This document shows positions 26,476-35,475 of a DNA stretch of 64,000 nucleotides, in pieces; position 1 is the first letter of the stretch; the number at the start of each line of letters is the position of its first letter. A program made the position numbers and the translations under genes. Origin of the DNA: Saccharopolyspora rhizosphaerae (lineage in GTDB: Bacteria > Actinomycetota > Actinomycetes > Mycobacteriales > Pseudonocardiaceae); NCBI RefSeq assembly GCF_003931915.1, contig NZ_RSAA01000020.1:1-64000 (forward strand), read 5' to 3'. Under the pieces are notes generated by a model, which made no database searches, was not told the DNA's origin, and saw nothing but the letters and a program-made list of their open reading frames with translations.

Positions 26476-26913
26476 ATGAACGATGCGCACAAGTACACGA
26501 TCGTCGCCGGCGTGGACGGTTCGCCACCGTCGGTCGCGGCGTTGCGGTGGGCCGCGTGGCATGCCGCTCAGACCGACGGGCAGATCGTGGCCGTCATGGC
26601 CTGGGACCAGCCGTTGATCTACAACTGGCAGGTGCCTGAGAGCGACGACATCGCACGTCGCGCTGCAACTCGGCTGAGCGAGGCCGTCGCGGAGGTCGTC
26701 ACCGAGAGCTGCGCGGTCACAGTGCGCAACGAGGTCGCCTCCGGGCATCCGGCCCGTGCCCTCCTCGACGCCGCAGAAGACGTGGTAGTGGACTTGATCG
26801 CCGTCGGCCACCGCGGACACGGTGGATTCACCGAAGCCCTGCTCGGATCGGTCAGCCAGCACGTCATGCACCACGCGCACTGCCCGGTGGTCGTCGTCCG
26901 CAACAAGGACTAA
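26476..26913 (+). CDS. Universal stress protein, single domain
   Basis: 145-residue single USP: YTIVAGVDGSPPSVAALRWA, the characteristic MAWDQPLIYNWQVPESDD loop, VASGHPARALLDAAED, and the ATP loop VGHRGHGGFTEALLGSVSQ. The IYNW-P-SDD loop is shared with the USPs at 38528 and 57805, which form a clear paralogous trio at 60-70 percent identity by eye. ATG 26476 follows GGGGAGG. Divergent from the USP at 25743 and upstream of PEP synthase in the same orientation, 267 bp apart. Confidence 0.92.
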   Translation: MNDAHKYTIVAGVDGSPPSVAALRWAAWHAAQTDGQIVAVMAWDQPLIYNWQVPESDDIARRAATRLSEAVAEVVTESCAVTVRNEVASGHPARALLDAAEDVVVDLIAVGHRGHGGFTEALLGSVSQHVMHHAHCPVVVVRNKD

Positions 26914-27180
26914 CGGTACCGGCCTGCGGTAGTCGTGGCATGGCGCGGCGCCCAGGCCGGAACCTGTTCGAGCACCAGATCGCTGCCGCCGACCCCAGGA
27001 GCACGCCCTGCCCGCGCTATCGCCAGTGCGCATCGTCGCGGCGCAGCGAAACGGCCTGTCCCTGCCCGACGAACCGATCCACAACGCCGTGGCAACGATT
27101 CCCTCATGTGTTGACCGGGGTAGGCACGGGGAGTGGCACACACCCGCGAAAAGCGTTGATCGGCACAATGAGAGGTGACC

Positions 27181-29457
27181 ATGCCGTGGATCCGGTGGTT
27201 GTCCGAACTCGGTCTCGATGACGTGTTCGAGGCGGGCGGCAAAGGAGCGAACCTCGGCGAGCTGACACGCGCGGATCTGCCTGTTCCGCCCGGATTCGTC
27301 TTGGTCGCCGACGCGTACCGCGCGTGCATCGAAAAATCGGGCACGCAATCCGAGCTGGACGCTTTGATCGGCGACGCCGTCCGAGTGGTCGATGATCCGG
27401 ACCGGCTCACCGAAATCTGCGACCGGTTGGGGCAGCTCGTACACCGGGCGGGAATGGCCCCGGCTGTTCGCGCTGCCGTGGATGAGGCCTACACCGACCT
27501 GGGCACCGACCTTCGAGTCGCCGTGCGCTCGTCGGCGACCGCGGAGGACGCACCCGACGTGTCCTTCGCCGGTGTCAACGAATCGTTCACCAACGTCAAC
27601 GGCGCAGGCGACGTGGCCGCCACGGTGGTGGACTGCTGGGCATCGCTGTTCAGCCCTCGCGCGTTCGTCTACCGCGCGGCGCAAGGAGTGCGCGAGCAGC
27701 CGGTGATGGCGGTGATCGTCCAGCAGATGGTCGATGCGGACCGCTCCGGAGTCGCCTTCACCGCCAACCCCGCCACCGGGGACGAGGACGAGATGTTGAT
27801 CGAAGCCGGCTTCGGGCTCGGGGAATCGGTCGTCGGTGGCACCGTGGAACCCGACAGCTACACCGTCAGGAAGACGGACTGCCAGCCCACGCGCGTGACG
27901 ATCGGCCGAAAAACGCACAAGATCGTCAAAGACTCCGGCGGACGGCAAGCGCGCGTCGAAGTGGCGGCGACCGAAGCTGAACAACGCGTGCTCCGCGACG
28001 CCGAGATCTCGGAGCTGGCCGAGCTGGTGACGAAGGTGGAGCAGCTGTACGGCAGCCCGCAGGACGTCGAGTGGGCGATCGCCGACGGCCGGTGGTGGCT
28101 GGTCCAGTCCCGCCCGATCACGACCCTCGACCGACGTCCAGTCGCCGGAGCGGTTCTGGTCTCCGGACTCGGCGCATCGTTCGGCACAGCCTCCGGATCT
28201 GTACGACTTCTGCGGTCTCCCGCAGAGGCGGGCGCGTTGCAGACCGGTGAGGTGCTGGTGGCATCGATGACCGCACCGGACTGGCTTCCCGCGATCCGCA
28301 GAGCGGCGGCGCTCGTGACCGACAGCGGCGGCATGACCTGCCACGCCGCGATCGTGGCCCGCGAACTGGGCCTGCCCTGCGTGGTGGGCACCCGCACCGC
28401 CACCACGACGCTGCGCACCGGTGCGCGGGTCACCGTCGACGGCGCGAACGGCACCGTGACCGAGGGTCGCAGCACTCCGGCCCGGACGCCGACCCTCGCA
28501 GCCGAACGACCACCGGCTGCGGAACCGTCGCTCGCCACTCGGATCTACGTCAACCTCGCCCTGCCCGAGCAGGCAGCACGGGTGGCCGCGCTGCCTGTTG
28601 ACGGCGTGGGGCTGCTGCGCGCGGAATTCCTGCTCACCGACGCGCTGGGCGGCGAGCACCCCGGCCTCGTGCTAGCACGAGGTGGCAAGGAGGAAGCGAT
28701 CAACGCGATCGTGACCGCGTTGTCCACGATCACCACTGCCTTCGCGCCGCGGCCGGTCATCTACCGCACGGCGGACTTCCGAAGCAACGAGTTCCGCAAT
28801 CTCGCCGGTGGCGAGGATTTCGAGCCGGACGAGGGCAACCCGATGATCGGCTACCGCGGCTGCTACCGCTACGTGCGCGACCCGTCGTTGTTCCGGCTGG
28901 AGCTCGAAGCGCTGGCCCACGTCCGGGAGACGACACCGAACCTGCACCTGATGATCCCATTCGTCCGCACGCGGTGGGAGCTCTCGCAGTGCATGGATGA
29001 AATCGACCGCAGCCGACTCGGCGGGGCACGTGGTCTGCACCGCTGGGTCATGGCCGAAGTTCCATCGGTGCGGTATTGGCTTCCCGAGTACGCCAAGATG
29101 GGAATCGATGGCGTGTCCATCGGCAGCAACGACCTGACCCAGCTGGTCCTCGGCGTGGACCGCGACTCCGAGGAATGCGCGCCGCTGTTCGACGAGTCAG
29201 ACCCAGCCGTACTCGACGCCGTCGGCAACATCATCGGAAGCGCCCGCCAAGCCCGAATCACCTCCTCGCTGTGCGGTCAAGCACCCTCCGCGGACCCCGG
29301 CTTCGCCGAACACCTCGTCCGCCACGGCATCACGTCGATCTCAGTCAATCCCGACGCCGTGCCCGCGGTGCGTCAGGCCGTGGACACCGCCGAGCGCAAG
29401 ATCATGCTCGACGCGGCCCGCCTCGGACACCGCGCGGAGGACCTCGGACCGCGCTAG
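27181..29457 (+). CDS. ppsA: Phosphoenolpyruvate synthase (pyruvate, water dikinase)
   Basis: 758-residue enzyme with the standard order: ATP-grasp domain (GGKGANLGELTR at 19-30, AVRSSATAEDAPDVSFAG), phosphohistidine domain with GGMTCHAAIVAREL where His388 is the phospho-carrier, and the PEP-binding TIM barrel (GYRGCYRYVRDP, GSNDLTQLVLGVDRD, catalytic Cys698 in SLCGQAP). Reaction: pyruvate + ATP + water to PEP + AMP + phosphate. This allows gluconeogenesis when carbon comes from pyruvate, lactate or lipids. ATG 27181 has AGAGGTG upstream. Slightly short versus E. coli PpsA (792). Placed between USPs, it suggests re-routing of carbon in the stress state. Confidence 0.9.
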   Translation: MPWIRWLSELGLDDVFEAGGKGANLGELTRADLPVPPGFVLVADAYRACIEKSGTQSELDALIGDAVRVVDDPDRLTEICDRLGQLVHRAGMAPAVRAAVDEAYTDLGTDLRVAVRSSATAEDAPDVSFAGVNESFTNVNGAGDVAATVVDCWASLFSPRAFVYRAAQGVREQPVMAVIVQQMVDADRSGVAFTANPATGDEDEMLIEAGFGLGESVVGGTVEPDSYTVRKTDCQPTRVTIGRKTHKIVKDSGGRQARVEVAATEAEQRVLRDAEISELAELVTKVEQLYGSPQDVEWAIADGRWWLVQSRPITTLDRRPVAGAVLVSGLGASFGTASGSVRLLRSPAEAGALQTGEVLVASMTAPDWLPAIRRAAALVTDSGGMTCHAAIVARELGLPCVVGTRTATTTLRTGARVTVDGANGTVTEGRSTPARTPTLAAERPPAAEPSLATRIYVNLALPEQAARVAALPVDGVGLLRAEFLLTDALGGEHPGLVLARGGKEEAINAIVTALSTITTAFAPRPVIYRTADFRSNEFRNLAGGEDFEPDEGNPMIGYRGCYRYVRDPSLFRLELEALAHVRETTPNLHLMIPFVRTRWELSQCMDEIDRSRLGGARGLHRWVMAEVPSVRYWLPEYAKMGIDGVSIGSNDLTQLVLGVDRDSEECAPLFDESDPAVLDAVGNIIGSARQARITSSLCGQAPSADPGFAEHLVRHGITSISVNPDAVPAVRQAVDTAERKIMLDAARLGHRAEDLGPR

Positions 29458-29486
29458 CCGAAGGAGCACCAGAGATTCGGGGGACC

Positions 29487-30329
29487 TCATGTTGTCTGGC
29501 CGGGGCGCACGACGACCACTGGGCACTCGGCGTGATGCAGCACCCCGTGGGCCACCGAACCCAGGAGCAGCCGCTCGAACCCGCCCATGCCTCGATGTCC
29601 GACGACCAACACTTGGGCGTGCGAAGCAGCCGACACCAGCTCTTCAACCGGGTGTCCGAACTGAACCGCCTCGCGAACCACAACACCCGGGTGGCTCTCG
29701 CGCCATCGTTCCAGCTGCGCTGCCAGCTCGCGCTGTGCGTCGTCCAGGCTGAACCAGACAGCCCCCTGCGGCACATCACGCCGGGAATGCCCGGCGTTTT
29801 CCGGCCGCCAGGCATAGATCGCTACGAGATCCGCCTGCCGTGCGGTGGCCGCATCGAACGCGAACTGCAGTGCCGACCGGCTCGATGCCGAGCCGTCCAC
29901 GCCGACCACGACCGGGCCGACCGAGAAGCTCGTGCGGCGATCCCGAACGACCGCGACGGGGCATCGGGCACGCATCGCCACCGCGGTGCTCACCGAACCG
30001 AGCACCACCTCGGCGAGGTTTCCGCGGCCACGTGATCCGACCACGAGCAGGCGTGCACCCGCGGAGCACCGGACCAGCGCCTCTGTCGGACTCCCGTGTT
30101 CGATCTCTTCGACGACCTCGACCTGGGAATGCTTCTTGCGGCAGTGCTCTGCCACGTTCGACAGCGACGCCCGGATCTCCTCGTCCTGCGCCGAATCGTT
30201 GCCGACAGCCATGAGCCGCACCGGAGAATGCCGGAGGAATGCCTCCTCAGCCGCCCACACCGCAGCGGCCAACGACGGCTCAGACCCATCGACCCCCACC
30301 AAAACCGGCAGTTCTTGCTTCGCCGTCAT
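29487..30329 (-). CDS. Universal stress protein, tandem USP domains
   Basis: 280-residue tandem USP. First domain VLVGVDGSEPSLAAAVWAA with short insert VGNDSAQDEEIRAS and loop VVGSRGRGNLAEVVLGSVS; second domain VVVGVDGSASSRSALQFAF with loop VVGHRGMGGFERLLLGSVA. Both ATP loops are intact. ATG 30329 is used because GGAG precedes it; the longer frame to 30389 lacks a site. Convergent with PEP synthase (29 bp between stops) and divergent from the M50 protease. Confidence 0.9.
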   Translation of the reverse strand: MTAKQELPVLVGVDGSEPSLAAAVWAAEEAFLRHSPVRLMAVGNDSAQDEEIRASLSNVAEHCRKKHSQVEVVEEIEHGSPTEALVRCSAGARLLVVGSRGRGNLAEVVLGSVSTAVAMRARCPVAVVRDRRTSFSVGPVVVGVDGSASSRSALQFAFDAATARQADLVAIYAWRPENAGHSRRDVPQGAVWFSLDDAQRELAAQLERWRESHPGVVVREAVQFGHPVEELVSAASHAQVLVVGHRGMGGFERLLLGSVAHGVLHHAECPVVVVRPGQTT

Positions 30330-30750
30330 CTCGCCCCACTCCTCACCGCCGTGTCGAGCTCCTGGCACGGTCGCTGGCGACAGTCGCACTGTGACACGAG
30401 CATCGGAATCTCACATATCGCGCGAACCGCCTCGTCTCGCACAACTCGCAGATGTCCGAAAGTGTTCATCCGAGAACGACTTTCGATCTACTGGAGCGCG
30501 CCCTCAGCGGCCTTGTTGATGAGGACCATCAGTCATCGTCGTCGATTCCCGAACTGCGTGGATTCGCAACCATTTCGAAGGCTGCGCCGGACGCGCTAGT
30601 GCGCCTCTCCCTAGGTTGAGGACTGCTCCGCGGGTAAACTCGTTGTCCCCAGCAGCCGACAGCTCTAACTCCCGCACCGCGAGCAACCTTCGTCGATCAC
30701 CACGGGCGCAGAGCACAATGGAGAAGAACCCTCTGCCTCGGAGCGTGGTC
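30330..30750. other. 421-bp divergent intergenic region
   Basis: Between the USP (minus) and M50 protease (plus). Near 30447-30462 the minus strand reads ACACTTTCGGACATC, which resembles a DosR half-site core (CTTTCGG) but lacks the GGG/CCC arms. A 55-codon open stretch at 30452-30619 has no ribosome site and mixed third-position bases. I see no other gene or strong repeat. Confidence 0.4.
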
Positions 30751-31935
30751 ATGAACACAACGATCCCGCTGGGCCGGATCGCCGGAGTGCGCATCGGGTT
30801 GCACTGGAGCGTGGTGGGCATCCTGGTGCTGGTCACGGTCGGGCTCGCCATCCACCAGCTTCCCTTGGTCTTCCCCGGCCGTTCCACCACCGCTTATGTC
30901 GTGAGCGGGATCACAGCCTCTTCGCTGCTGGTGTGCTCGCTCCTCGGGCACGAACTCGCCCACGCCGCAGTGGCCCGCCGGAACGGCGTCGCCGTGGAAG
31001 GCATCACCCTCTGGTTGTTGGGCGGCATCGCCCAACTCCGCGGTGAAGCGGGCAGTGCCGCCGCCGAGCTGCGCATCGCGGTGGTGGGCCCGCTGGTCAG
31101 TGCCCTGCTCGCCGGCGTGTTCGGCGCAGCGGCCTGGGGTGCGCGCTCCGCCGGTTCGGACGAGCTCCTGGTGGCCGTGGTCTCCTACCTGGCGCTGCTC
31201 AACGCCCTGCTGGCGGTGTTCAACCTCGTTCCTGCCGCACCGCTGGACGGCGGGCGAGTGTTGCGAGCTCTGCTGTGGCGTTGGAGCGGCGACCGGTTCA
31301 AGGCCGTCTGGTCAGCGCGGGCCGGGCTCGGCTTGGGTTACCTCCTCATCATCGCCGGATTCACGCAGTTGATCGGTCAGCACGCCGAGGGGCTGTGGTG
31401 GATCCTGCTGGGACTGTTCATCGCCGGCATGGCCGCCGCCGAAGAGCAACGCGCCCACCTCGGCGCTGCGCTGGTCGACGTGCGGATCCGTGAGGTGATG
31501 TCCCACCCGGTCGACACCGTCGAGGGCGCCTTGACCGTCGAGCAGTTCCTGGAGAAATCCCCGTTCGAACGTCCTCATGCGGGATATCCCGTCGTCAACG
31601 AGACCGGGCAGGCCGAAGGACTGGCCACCGTCCGGCGCATCCAAGCCGTGCCCCAGCCAGCGCGGCACCGCACCACCGTGCGGCAGACCGCGACACCGTT
31701 GGAAGAAACCGCGACAGCCGCCCCGGGGGAGTCCATGGCCTCGATCCTGCCCCGGCTGTCCACCGCCACCGACGGACGAGTCCTCGTGTTCGACGAGGGC
31801 CAGCTGGTCGGCATCCTCGCGCCGTCGGACATCAGTCGCACCGTCGCCGACCAGGACAGCTGCATCTCCCCTGCCGAAGGTGCGAGCCAACCGCCGCGGG
31901 CCTGGTGGTATCCCGGCCAGAACCAGCACCCCTGA
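30751..31935 (+). CDS. Site-2-type M50 metalloprotease with CBS domains (Rv2625c-like)
   Basis: 394-residue membrane protease. Active-site motif HELAH at 67-71 within helix 2, second motif NLVPAAPLDGGRVL around 160-173 supplying the third zinc ligand, five to six predicted helices in residues 15-240, then a cytosolic C-terminal part (about 245-370) with two CBS-like halves (IREVMSHPVDTVEG, VLVFDEGQLVGILAPSDISR). Architecture equals mycobacterial Rv2625c, which is DosR-regulated. It would cleave a membrane-embedded substrate under control of nucleotide binding to CBS. ATG 30751 has GGAG eight bases upstream; the region before it is not coding-like. Divergent from the USP at 29487. Confidence 0.88.
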   Translation: MNTTIPLGRIAGVRIGLHWSVVGILVLVTVGLAIHQLPLVFPGRSTTAYVVSGITASSLLVCSLLGHELAHAAVARRNGVAVEGITLWLLGGIAQLRGEAGSAAAELRIAVVGPLVSALLAGVFGAAAWGARSAGSDELLVAVVSYLALLNALLAVFNLVPAAPLDGGRVLRALLWRWSGDRFKAVWSARAGLGLGYLLIIAGFTQLIGQHAEGLWWILLGLFIAGMAAAEEQRAHLGAALVDVRIREVMSHPVDTVEGALTVEQFLEKSPFERPHAGYPVVNETGQAEGLATVRRIQAVPQPARHRTTVRQTATPLEETATAAPGESMASILPRLSTATDGRVLVFDEGQLVGILAPSDISRTVADQDSCISPAEGASQPPRAWWYPGQNQHP

Positions 31936-32042
31936 CAGGGCCTCGATTCCCCAGTGCCAACGCTAGGTAGACCGCTTCCCGCAGCGAGTCCGCCCGCAAC
32001 TCCAGTTGTCCGCCCTCGACGGTCGCAGCCGCGTCCACCCGT

Positions 32043-33113
32043 TCAGCTGCAAGATCCGGTCTCCGGTTCTCGAGAAGGGGATCCTCGTGCGCGCAGCTGC
32101 TGCTGGGGCGGTGACATCAGGTGAATTTGGACGGCGTAGACGACCCAACCGATCGCCGCCAGACCGAGCCAGTTGATCAGCCTGTAGACCAACGTTCCCG
32201 CCACGGCAGGGGCGACCGGTACACCGGATGCGATCAACACCCCGAGCAATCCGGCTTCGGCGATCCCCGCACCACCCGGGAACAGCTGCAACGCGATGCT
32301 GATCTGCACCACGACGAAACCCAGCGCCAAGGCCGGCCACGGCGCCGGATGCCCGACCGCGGCGACGCTCGCGTACAGGCTCAGAAAATCCATCGCCCAG
32401 CTCAAGGCGGCGCATCCGATGATGAGAACCCATCCGCCCCCGCTCGGTCGAAGCAGCCCGATCCGGTCGGACACGCGCTGCGACACCGAATCGGGGTCCA
32501 CCGCCGACGTGCGGGAACCCACGAGGAAGGCCGGCAGGTGCCGCCCAAGCCGGACCAGCCATCTGAGGCAGCGACGCAGCACGGGGGCGCTGTTCACAGC
32601 ACGCCAGCACGCCCAGGTCGCCAAGAGCAGGCCCAAGACCACCAGGACCGCGACGAGCACCGGTACTCGCCCCGTAATACCTGCGCCAAGGACGGCGAGC
32701 AAGATCACCACGATGGTGGAGACCGTTCCCGCCAACATCAGCGACCAAGCGGCCAAAGCCACTTCCACGTGCCGCCTCCGCAGCTGGTACGTGGCGTAGA
32801 CGAACCCGGCGGCGTTGCCCACAGCGGGCAGGGTGGTCGACAGCGCGTTCTCCGCGAAGTTGATGGCCTGGACGGACCTCACCGACAACCGCGCACCGCC
32901 AGCAGCCAGCAGGCGCCGGTGCAATTCCCCGTAGAGCACCAGCGCTCCTATGCCCAGCAGGACGGCCAACCCGATCCATCCCCAGCGAAGATCGGCCAGT
33001 TCACCGGCGAGGCGACCCCCTTCGCCCACCAGGGCGGGCAGTTGCCACGCCAACACGCCCAACCCCGCCACCGCGACCGTCCACTGCACGATCGCGCGAG
33101 TCCTGCCGCGCAT
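32043..33113 (-). CDS. YbhN/LPG-synthase-type multi-pass membrane protein
   Basis: 356-residue protein with about eight hydrophobic helices and the motifs of the lysylphosphatidylglycerol synthase transmembrane/UPF0104 family: NFAENALSTTLPAVGNAAGF (family norm N-x4-P-x-P-x-G), LQLFPGGAGIAEAGLLGVL, and VYRLINWLGLAAIGW. Such domains flip or anchor lipids; here no aminoacyl-transferase domain is attached, so it may act as a lipid flippase. Start ATG 33113 with AGGAG four to five bases upstream. The charged C-terminal tail (RARGSPSREPE) is cytosolic. Convergent with the M50 protease; no operon partner on its own strand immediately downstream. Confidence 0.8.
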   Translation of the reverse strand: MRGRTRAIVQWTVAVAGLGVLAWQLPALVGEGGRLAGELADLRWGWIGLAVLLGIGALVLYGELHRRLLAAGGARLSVRSVQAINFAENALSTTLPAVGNAAGFVYATYQLRRRHVEVALAAWSLMLAGTVSTIVVILLAVLGAGITGRVPVLVAVLVVLGLLLATWACWRAVNSAPVLRRCLRWLVRLGRHLPAFLVGSRTSAVDPDSVSQRVSDRIGLLRPSGGGWVLIIGCAALSWAMDFLSLYASVAAVGHPAPWPALALGFVVVQISIALQLFPGGAGIAEAGLLGVLIASGVPVAPAVAGTLVYRLINWLGLAAIGWVVYAVQIHLMSPPQQQLRARGSPSREPETGSCS

Positions 33114-33339
33114 CCCACTCCTCGTCCGCTCTTAAGCATCCTCATTCACGATGGAGCGCCGCGTGTGGTTGCCGGAGGGGCTAACGACACGATTCGTCGA
33201 CCGAGTTCTCCGCGCGGGCAAGCCTCCGCCGATGGTTCGGGCCCCGATGCCGATCGCAGCGACGTGGGCGCGCGACCACCGCACGAACGCAGTGGAAAGA
33301 ACGCACGCTCACCCGGCTGCGGTCGAGGCAGCTGTGTTG

Positions 33340-33550
33340 ATCGCACGGGGCTGCACCCGTGAGCTGGTCGACCTCAGACGCCGCCTCCCTGAACAGGTGC
33401 CAGGCTGTCGCAGTTCGCTGTCACGGCCGTGCACCGGGCGATGGTGTTGAAGGTGTGGCGCATCGAGTGCGGGGTGCTCGCCAGGGCGCAGATGGGGTCG
33501 TGGTCCTCCTCGAGGTGAATGTCGACAGTCCAGGCCTCCGTCGCGAGCAT
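33340..33550 (-). pseudogene. DUF1876 (Rv1738/Rv2632c-type) gene, frameshifted remnant
   Basis: The 5' end is intact: ATG at 33550 with GGGGAG six to seven bases upstream, then TEAWTVDIHLEEDHD, very like HWTVDIxIDEHEG at the start of Rv1738-type proteins. The middle conserved block (GxGxARxNPxDxxVPEIG) cannot be recognised. A different frame then gives TATAWHLFREAASEVDQLT near 33345-33400, matching the family's last helix (ALSDLAxxLLxxAAxxIEQ). So the start and end survive in different frames. Rv1738 is one of the most strongly induced DosR genes; this copy cannot make the protein. Confidence 0.5.
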
Positions 33551-33564
33551 GAGCCGCTCCCCCG

Positions 33565-33831
33565 TCATTCGGTACGGAGCTTCAACCCGGTGCTGACCAG
33601 CAGTGCGCCGGCAATGAGACCGGAGACGATGAACCCGGCTCCTTCACCGAGCACCAGGCACAGCAGCGCGAGGAAGGCCGCGACCACGCCGAGAGCCCTG
33701 TGAAAACTCATCCACGCCCGAACTCTCGTGAGCGGCCGCGCGCGGGTCATCCTCTCCGCGAACCCCGGATCCGCTACGCGCAGCTCCCGCTCGATCTGAT
33801 CGAGAAGACGTCGCTCATGAGGTTGAGTCAT
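33565..33831 (-). CDS. DUF3040 small membrane protein
   Basis: 88-residue protein: an amphipathic N-terminal part HERRLLDQIERELRVADPGF characteristic of DUF3040, then two hydrophobic helices (about 44-61 and 64-82). Family function unknown; members are common in actinobacteria and are thought to be membrane-associated. Of two adjacent ATG codons the second (33831) is placed better relative to GGAGG. It lies between two decayed genes (DUF1876-type and Rv1733c-type), so its survival here suggests it is still selected. Confidence 0.75.
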   Translation of the reverse strand: MTQPHERRLLDQIERELRVADPGFAERMTRARPLTRVRAWMSFHRALGVVAAFLALLCLVLGEGAGFIVSGLIAGALLVSTGLKLRTE

Positions 33832-33849
33832 CATCCCTCCCGCACGAAA

Positions 33850-33960
33850 TCAGCACTCCTGCCGTGTCCACTTCGGTCCAACGACCTCCCACTCCGACAC
33901 CGTGAGGCGATCCAACCGACGCGGCGAGGGCTTCAGCCTCGGCCTCAGCACCTGCGCCAA
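33850..33960 (-). pseudogene. Rv1733c-family gene reduced to its two ends
   Basis: One continuous minus-strand frame reads LAQVLRPRLKPSPRRLDRLT and then directly SEWEVVGPKWTRQEC and stop at 33850. The first part matches the N-terminus of the Rv1733c-type pseudogene at 19875 (WLGQALRSTPNPLRRRLDRLT) and the second its C-terminus (REWEIVGPKWTRQQY). Both membrane helices and the loop between them, about 110 codons or more, are missing in one in-frame deletion. A stop precedes the TTG at 33960 and no start is evident. The old promoter element at 34036 is still present. Confidence 0.6.
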
Positions 33961-34035
33961 TCACAGAGCACGAACATCACACTTCTCCAAGGAGCTGCTC
34001 AGGCTCAGACTCGGTGAGCAGGCGGGATTCATCCA

Positions 34036-34050
34036 GGGTCTTTCGTCACG
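34036..34050 (-). promoter_or_regulatory. Candidate DosR-like box, copy 2
   Basis: GGGTCTTTCGTCACG, with 13 consecutive bases identical to the element at 19936, and embedded in flanks that also match (ccagggtctttcgtca and nearby ctcaggctc, gcgcagtcgcgtt versus gcgcatcgcgtt). It lies 76 bp upstream of the reduced Rv1733c-type remnant. Confidence 0.4.
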
Positions 34051-34094
34051 CGAAGCCCCTTGCTCACCGCGCAGTCGCGTTGAGCGGACTTTTT

Positions 34095-35129
34095 TCAAGA
34101 AGCAGTGCGCGAGTCGACGCGGAGTACGGCCGCGCCGCGCACGCGATCAGCTTCCAGGTCCGCGAGCGCGCGATCAGCTTCCTCGAACCGGTAGGGCGTC
34201 GTCGTGACGTGGATGGGGTTGCTGGCAGCGAAGCGGAAGAAGTCTTCGCCGTCGAGCCTGGTGTTCGCCGTGACGCTGCACAGGGTGCGTTCGAAGAACA
34301 AGTGTCGCTGGTAGTCCAACACCGGCACGTCGCTGAGGTGGATCCCGGCGATCGCCAACGTGCCACCGCGGTCCAACGCCTCCAGCGCGACCGGGACGAG
34401 ATCTCCGACCGGGGCGAACAGCACCGCCGAGTCGAGCGGCTCAGGTGGGCTGTCCGCCGCGCCTCCGGCCGAGGCCGCTCCCAGCTCCAAAGCGAGGGCT
34501 CGTGCCGCTTCCGAGCGCGTGAGCACGTGCACCGTCGCGCAGTGTGCCAGGGCGACCTGGGCGGTCAGGTGGGCGCTGGCGCCGAAGCCGTAGATGCCGA
34601 GCCGACCGCCGTGGGGCACTCGGGCACGTTTCCACGCCCGGTAACCGATGAGGCCGGCGCACAGCAGTGGTGCGAGTTCCTCGTCGGAGTAGCCGGTCGG
34701 CAGGTGATAGGCGTATTCCGAGGGAACCGTAGTCCACTCGGCGTAACCTCCGTCCGCGTCCCAACCGGTGTAGCGCGAGTTCGGGCAGAGGTTCTCCCGG
34801 CCGCTGCGGCAGTACAGGCAGCTCCCGCAGGTACTGCGCAGCCACGCGATTCCAACGCGGTCGCCCTCCTCGAACCCCGACGCGTCAGGGCCCTTCCCGA
34901 CCACTTCACCGATCACCTCGTGGCCCGGAACCACCCCGGCCTTGCGCACGGGAAGGTCTCCTTCGACGATGTGCAGGTCCGTCCGGCACACTCCGCACAC
35001 CAGCACCCGCACCAGGAGTTCGTCCGCTCCTGGTCTTGGCCGTGGTCGGGCACGCAGCGATAGCGGCCCGCTCGTCAGCGGTCCGGGCTCACCAACGGTC
35101 CAAGCACGCGGCTCCTCGCTCCTTGCCAC
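34095..35129 (-). CDS. Zinc-dependent alcohol dehydrogenase (AdhA-like)
   Basis: 344-residue medium-chain dehydrogenase. Catalytic zinc ligand Cys in [17 protein letters not shown] and His/Glu in GHEVIG; structural zinc Cys set in [15 protein letters not shown]; cofactor fold [10 protein letters not shown] in place of the usual GxGxxG. This pattern ([18 protein letters not shown]) is typical of the AdhA/Rv1862 subfamily that acts on simple alcohols with NAD(P). Start taken at GTG 35129; ribosome site is not convincing and a start a few codons downstream is possible. Next to the relic Rv1733c region on the same strand; divergent from the USP at 35476. Confidence 0.85.
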   Translation of the reverse strand: MARSEEPRAWTVGEPGPLTSGPLSLRARPRPRPGADELLVRVLVCGVCRTDLHIVEGDLPVRKAGVVPGHEVIGEVVGKGPDASGFEEGDRVGIAWLRSTCGSCLYCRSGRENLCPNSRYTGWDADGGYAEWTTVPSEYAYHLPTGYSDEELAPLLCAGLIGYRAWKRARVPHGGRLGIYGFGASAHLTAQVALAHCATVHVLTRSEAARALALELGAASAGGAADSPPEPLDSAVLFAPVGDLVPVALEALDRGGTLAIAGIHLSDVPVLDYQRHLFFERTLCSVTANTRLDGEDFFRFAASNPIHVTTTPYRFEEADRALADLEADRVRGAAVLRVDSRTAS

Positions 35130-35475
35130 GACACCAGTCGAACCGATTCACCGGCGCCAGCTGTAGGGCCGAGCGACCTTACTTGCACGGCGGCGCCTGA
35201 GCGCGTTTCGACCACCTGACTGGCAGTGACGCCCCCAAAACGGACAGCACCCTGGGCGCCATTGGACTCACCAAGCACCCAGCAGAACCATCGTCGGATC
35301 TATTCGAGTTTGCCCCGTGCCGCACACGGGGAATCGAGGAGAAGCTCCGTTCCAGGTTTCGACCCGGGGGTCGAGAGCGCGTTGATGACGTCTTGGCGTC
35401 GTCGGGGCTGTACGGCTGCGCCAGTCCCGGGAGACGTCGCCCTTCGAATTCTCAGCACAACCGGGGGTAAGGCGG
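35130..35475. other. 346-bp divergent intergenic region
   Basis: Between alcohol dehydrogenase (minus) and USP (plus). Near 35427-35441 there is GGGAGACGTCGCCCT, whose GGGA and GCCCT ends resemble a DosR-type dyad but whose core differs; it is 35-49 bp before the USP start. No open reading frame with a ribosome site is visible. Confidence 0.35.

Noticed and set aside
30452-30619. 55-codon plus-strand open frame in the USP/M50 gap
   Set aside because: No ribosome site, mixed third-position composition and no recognisable motif.
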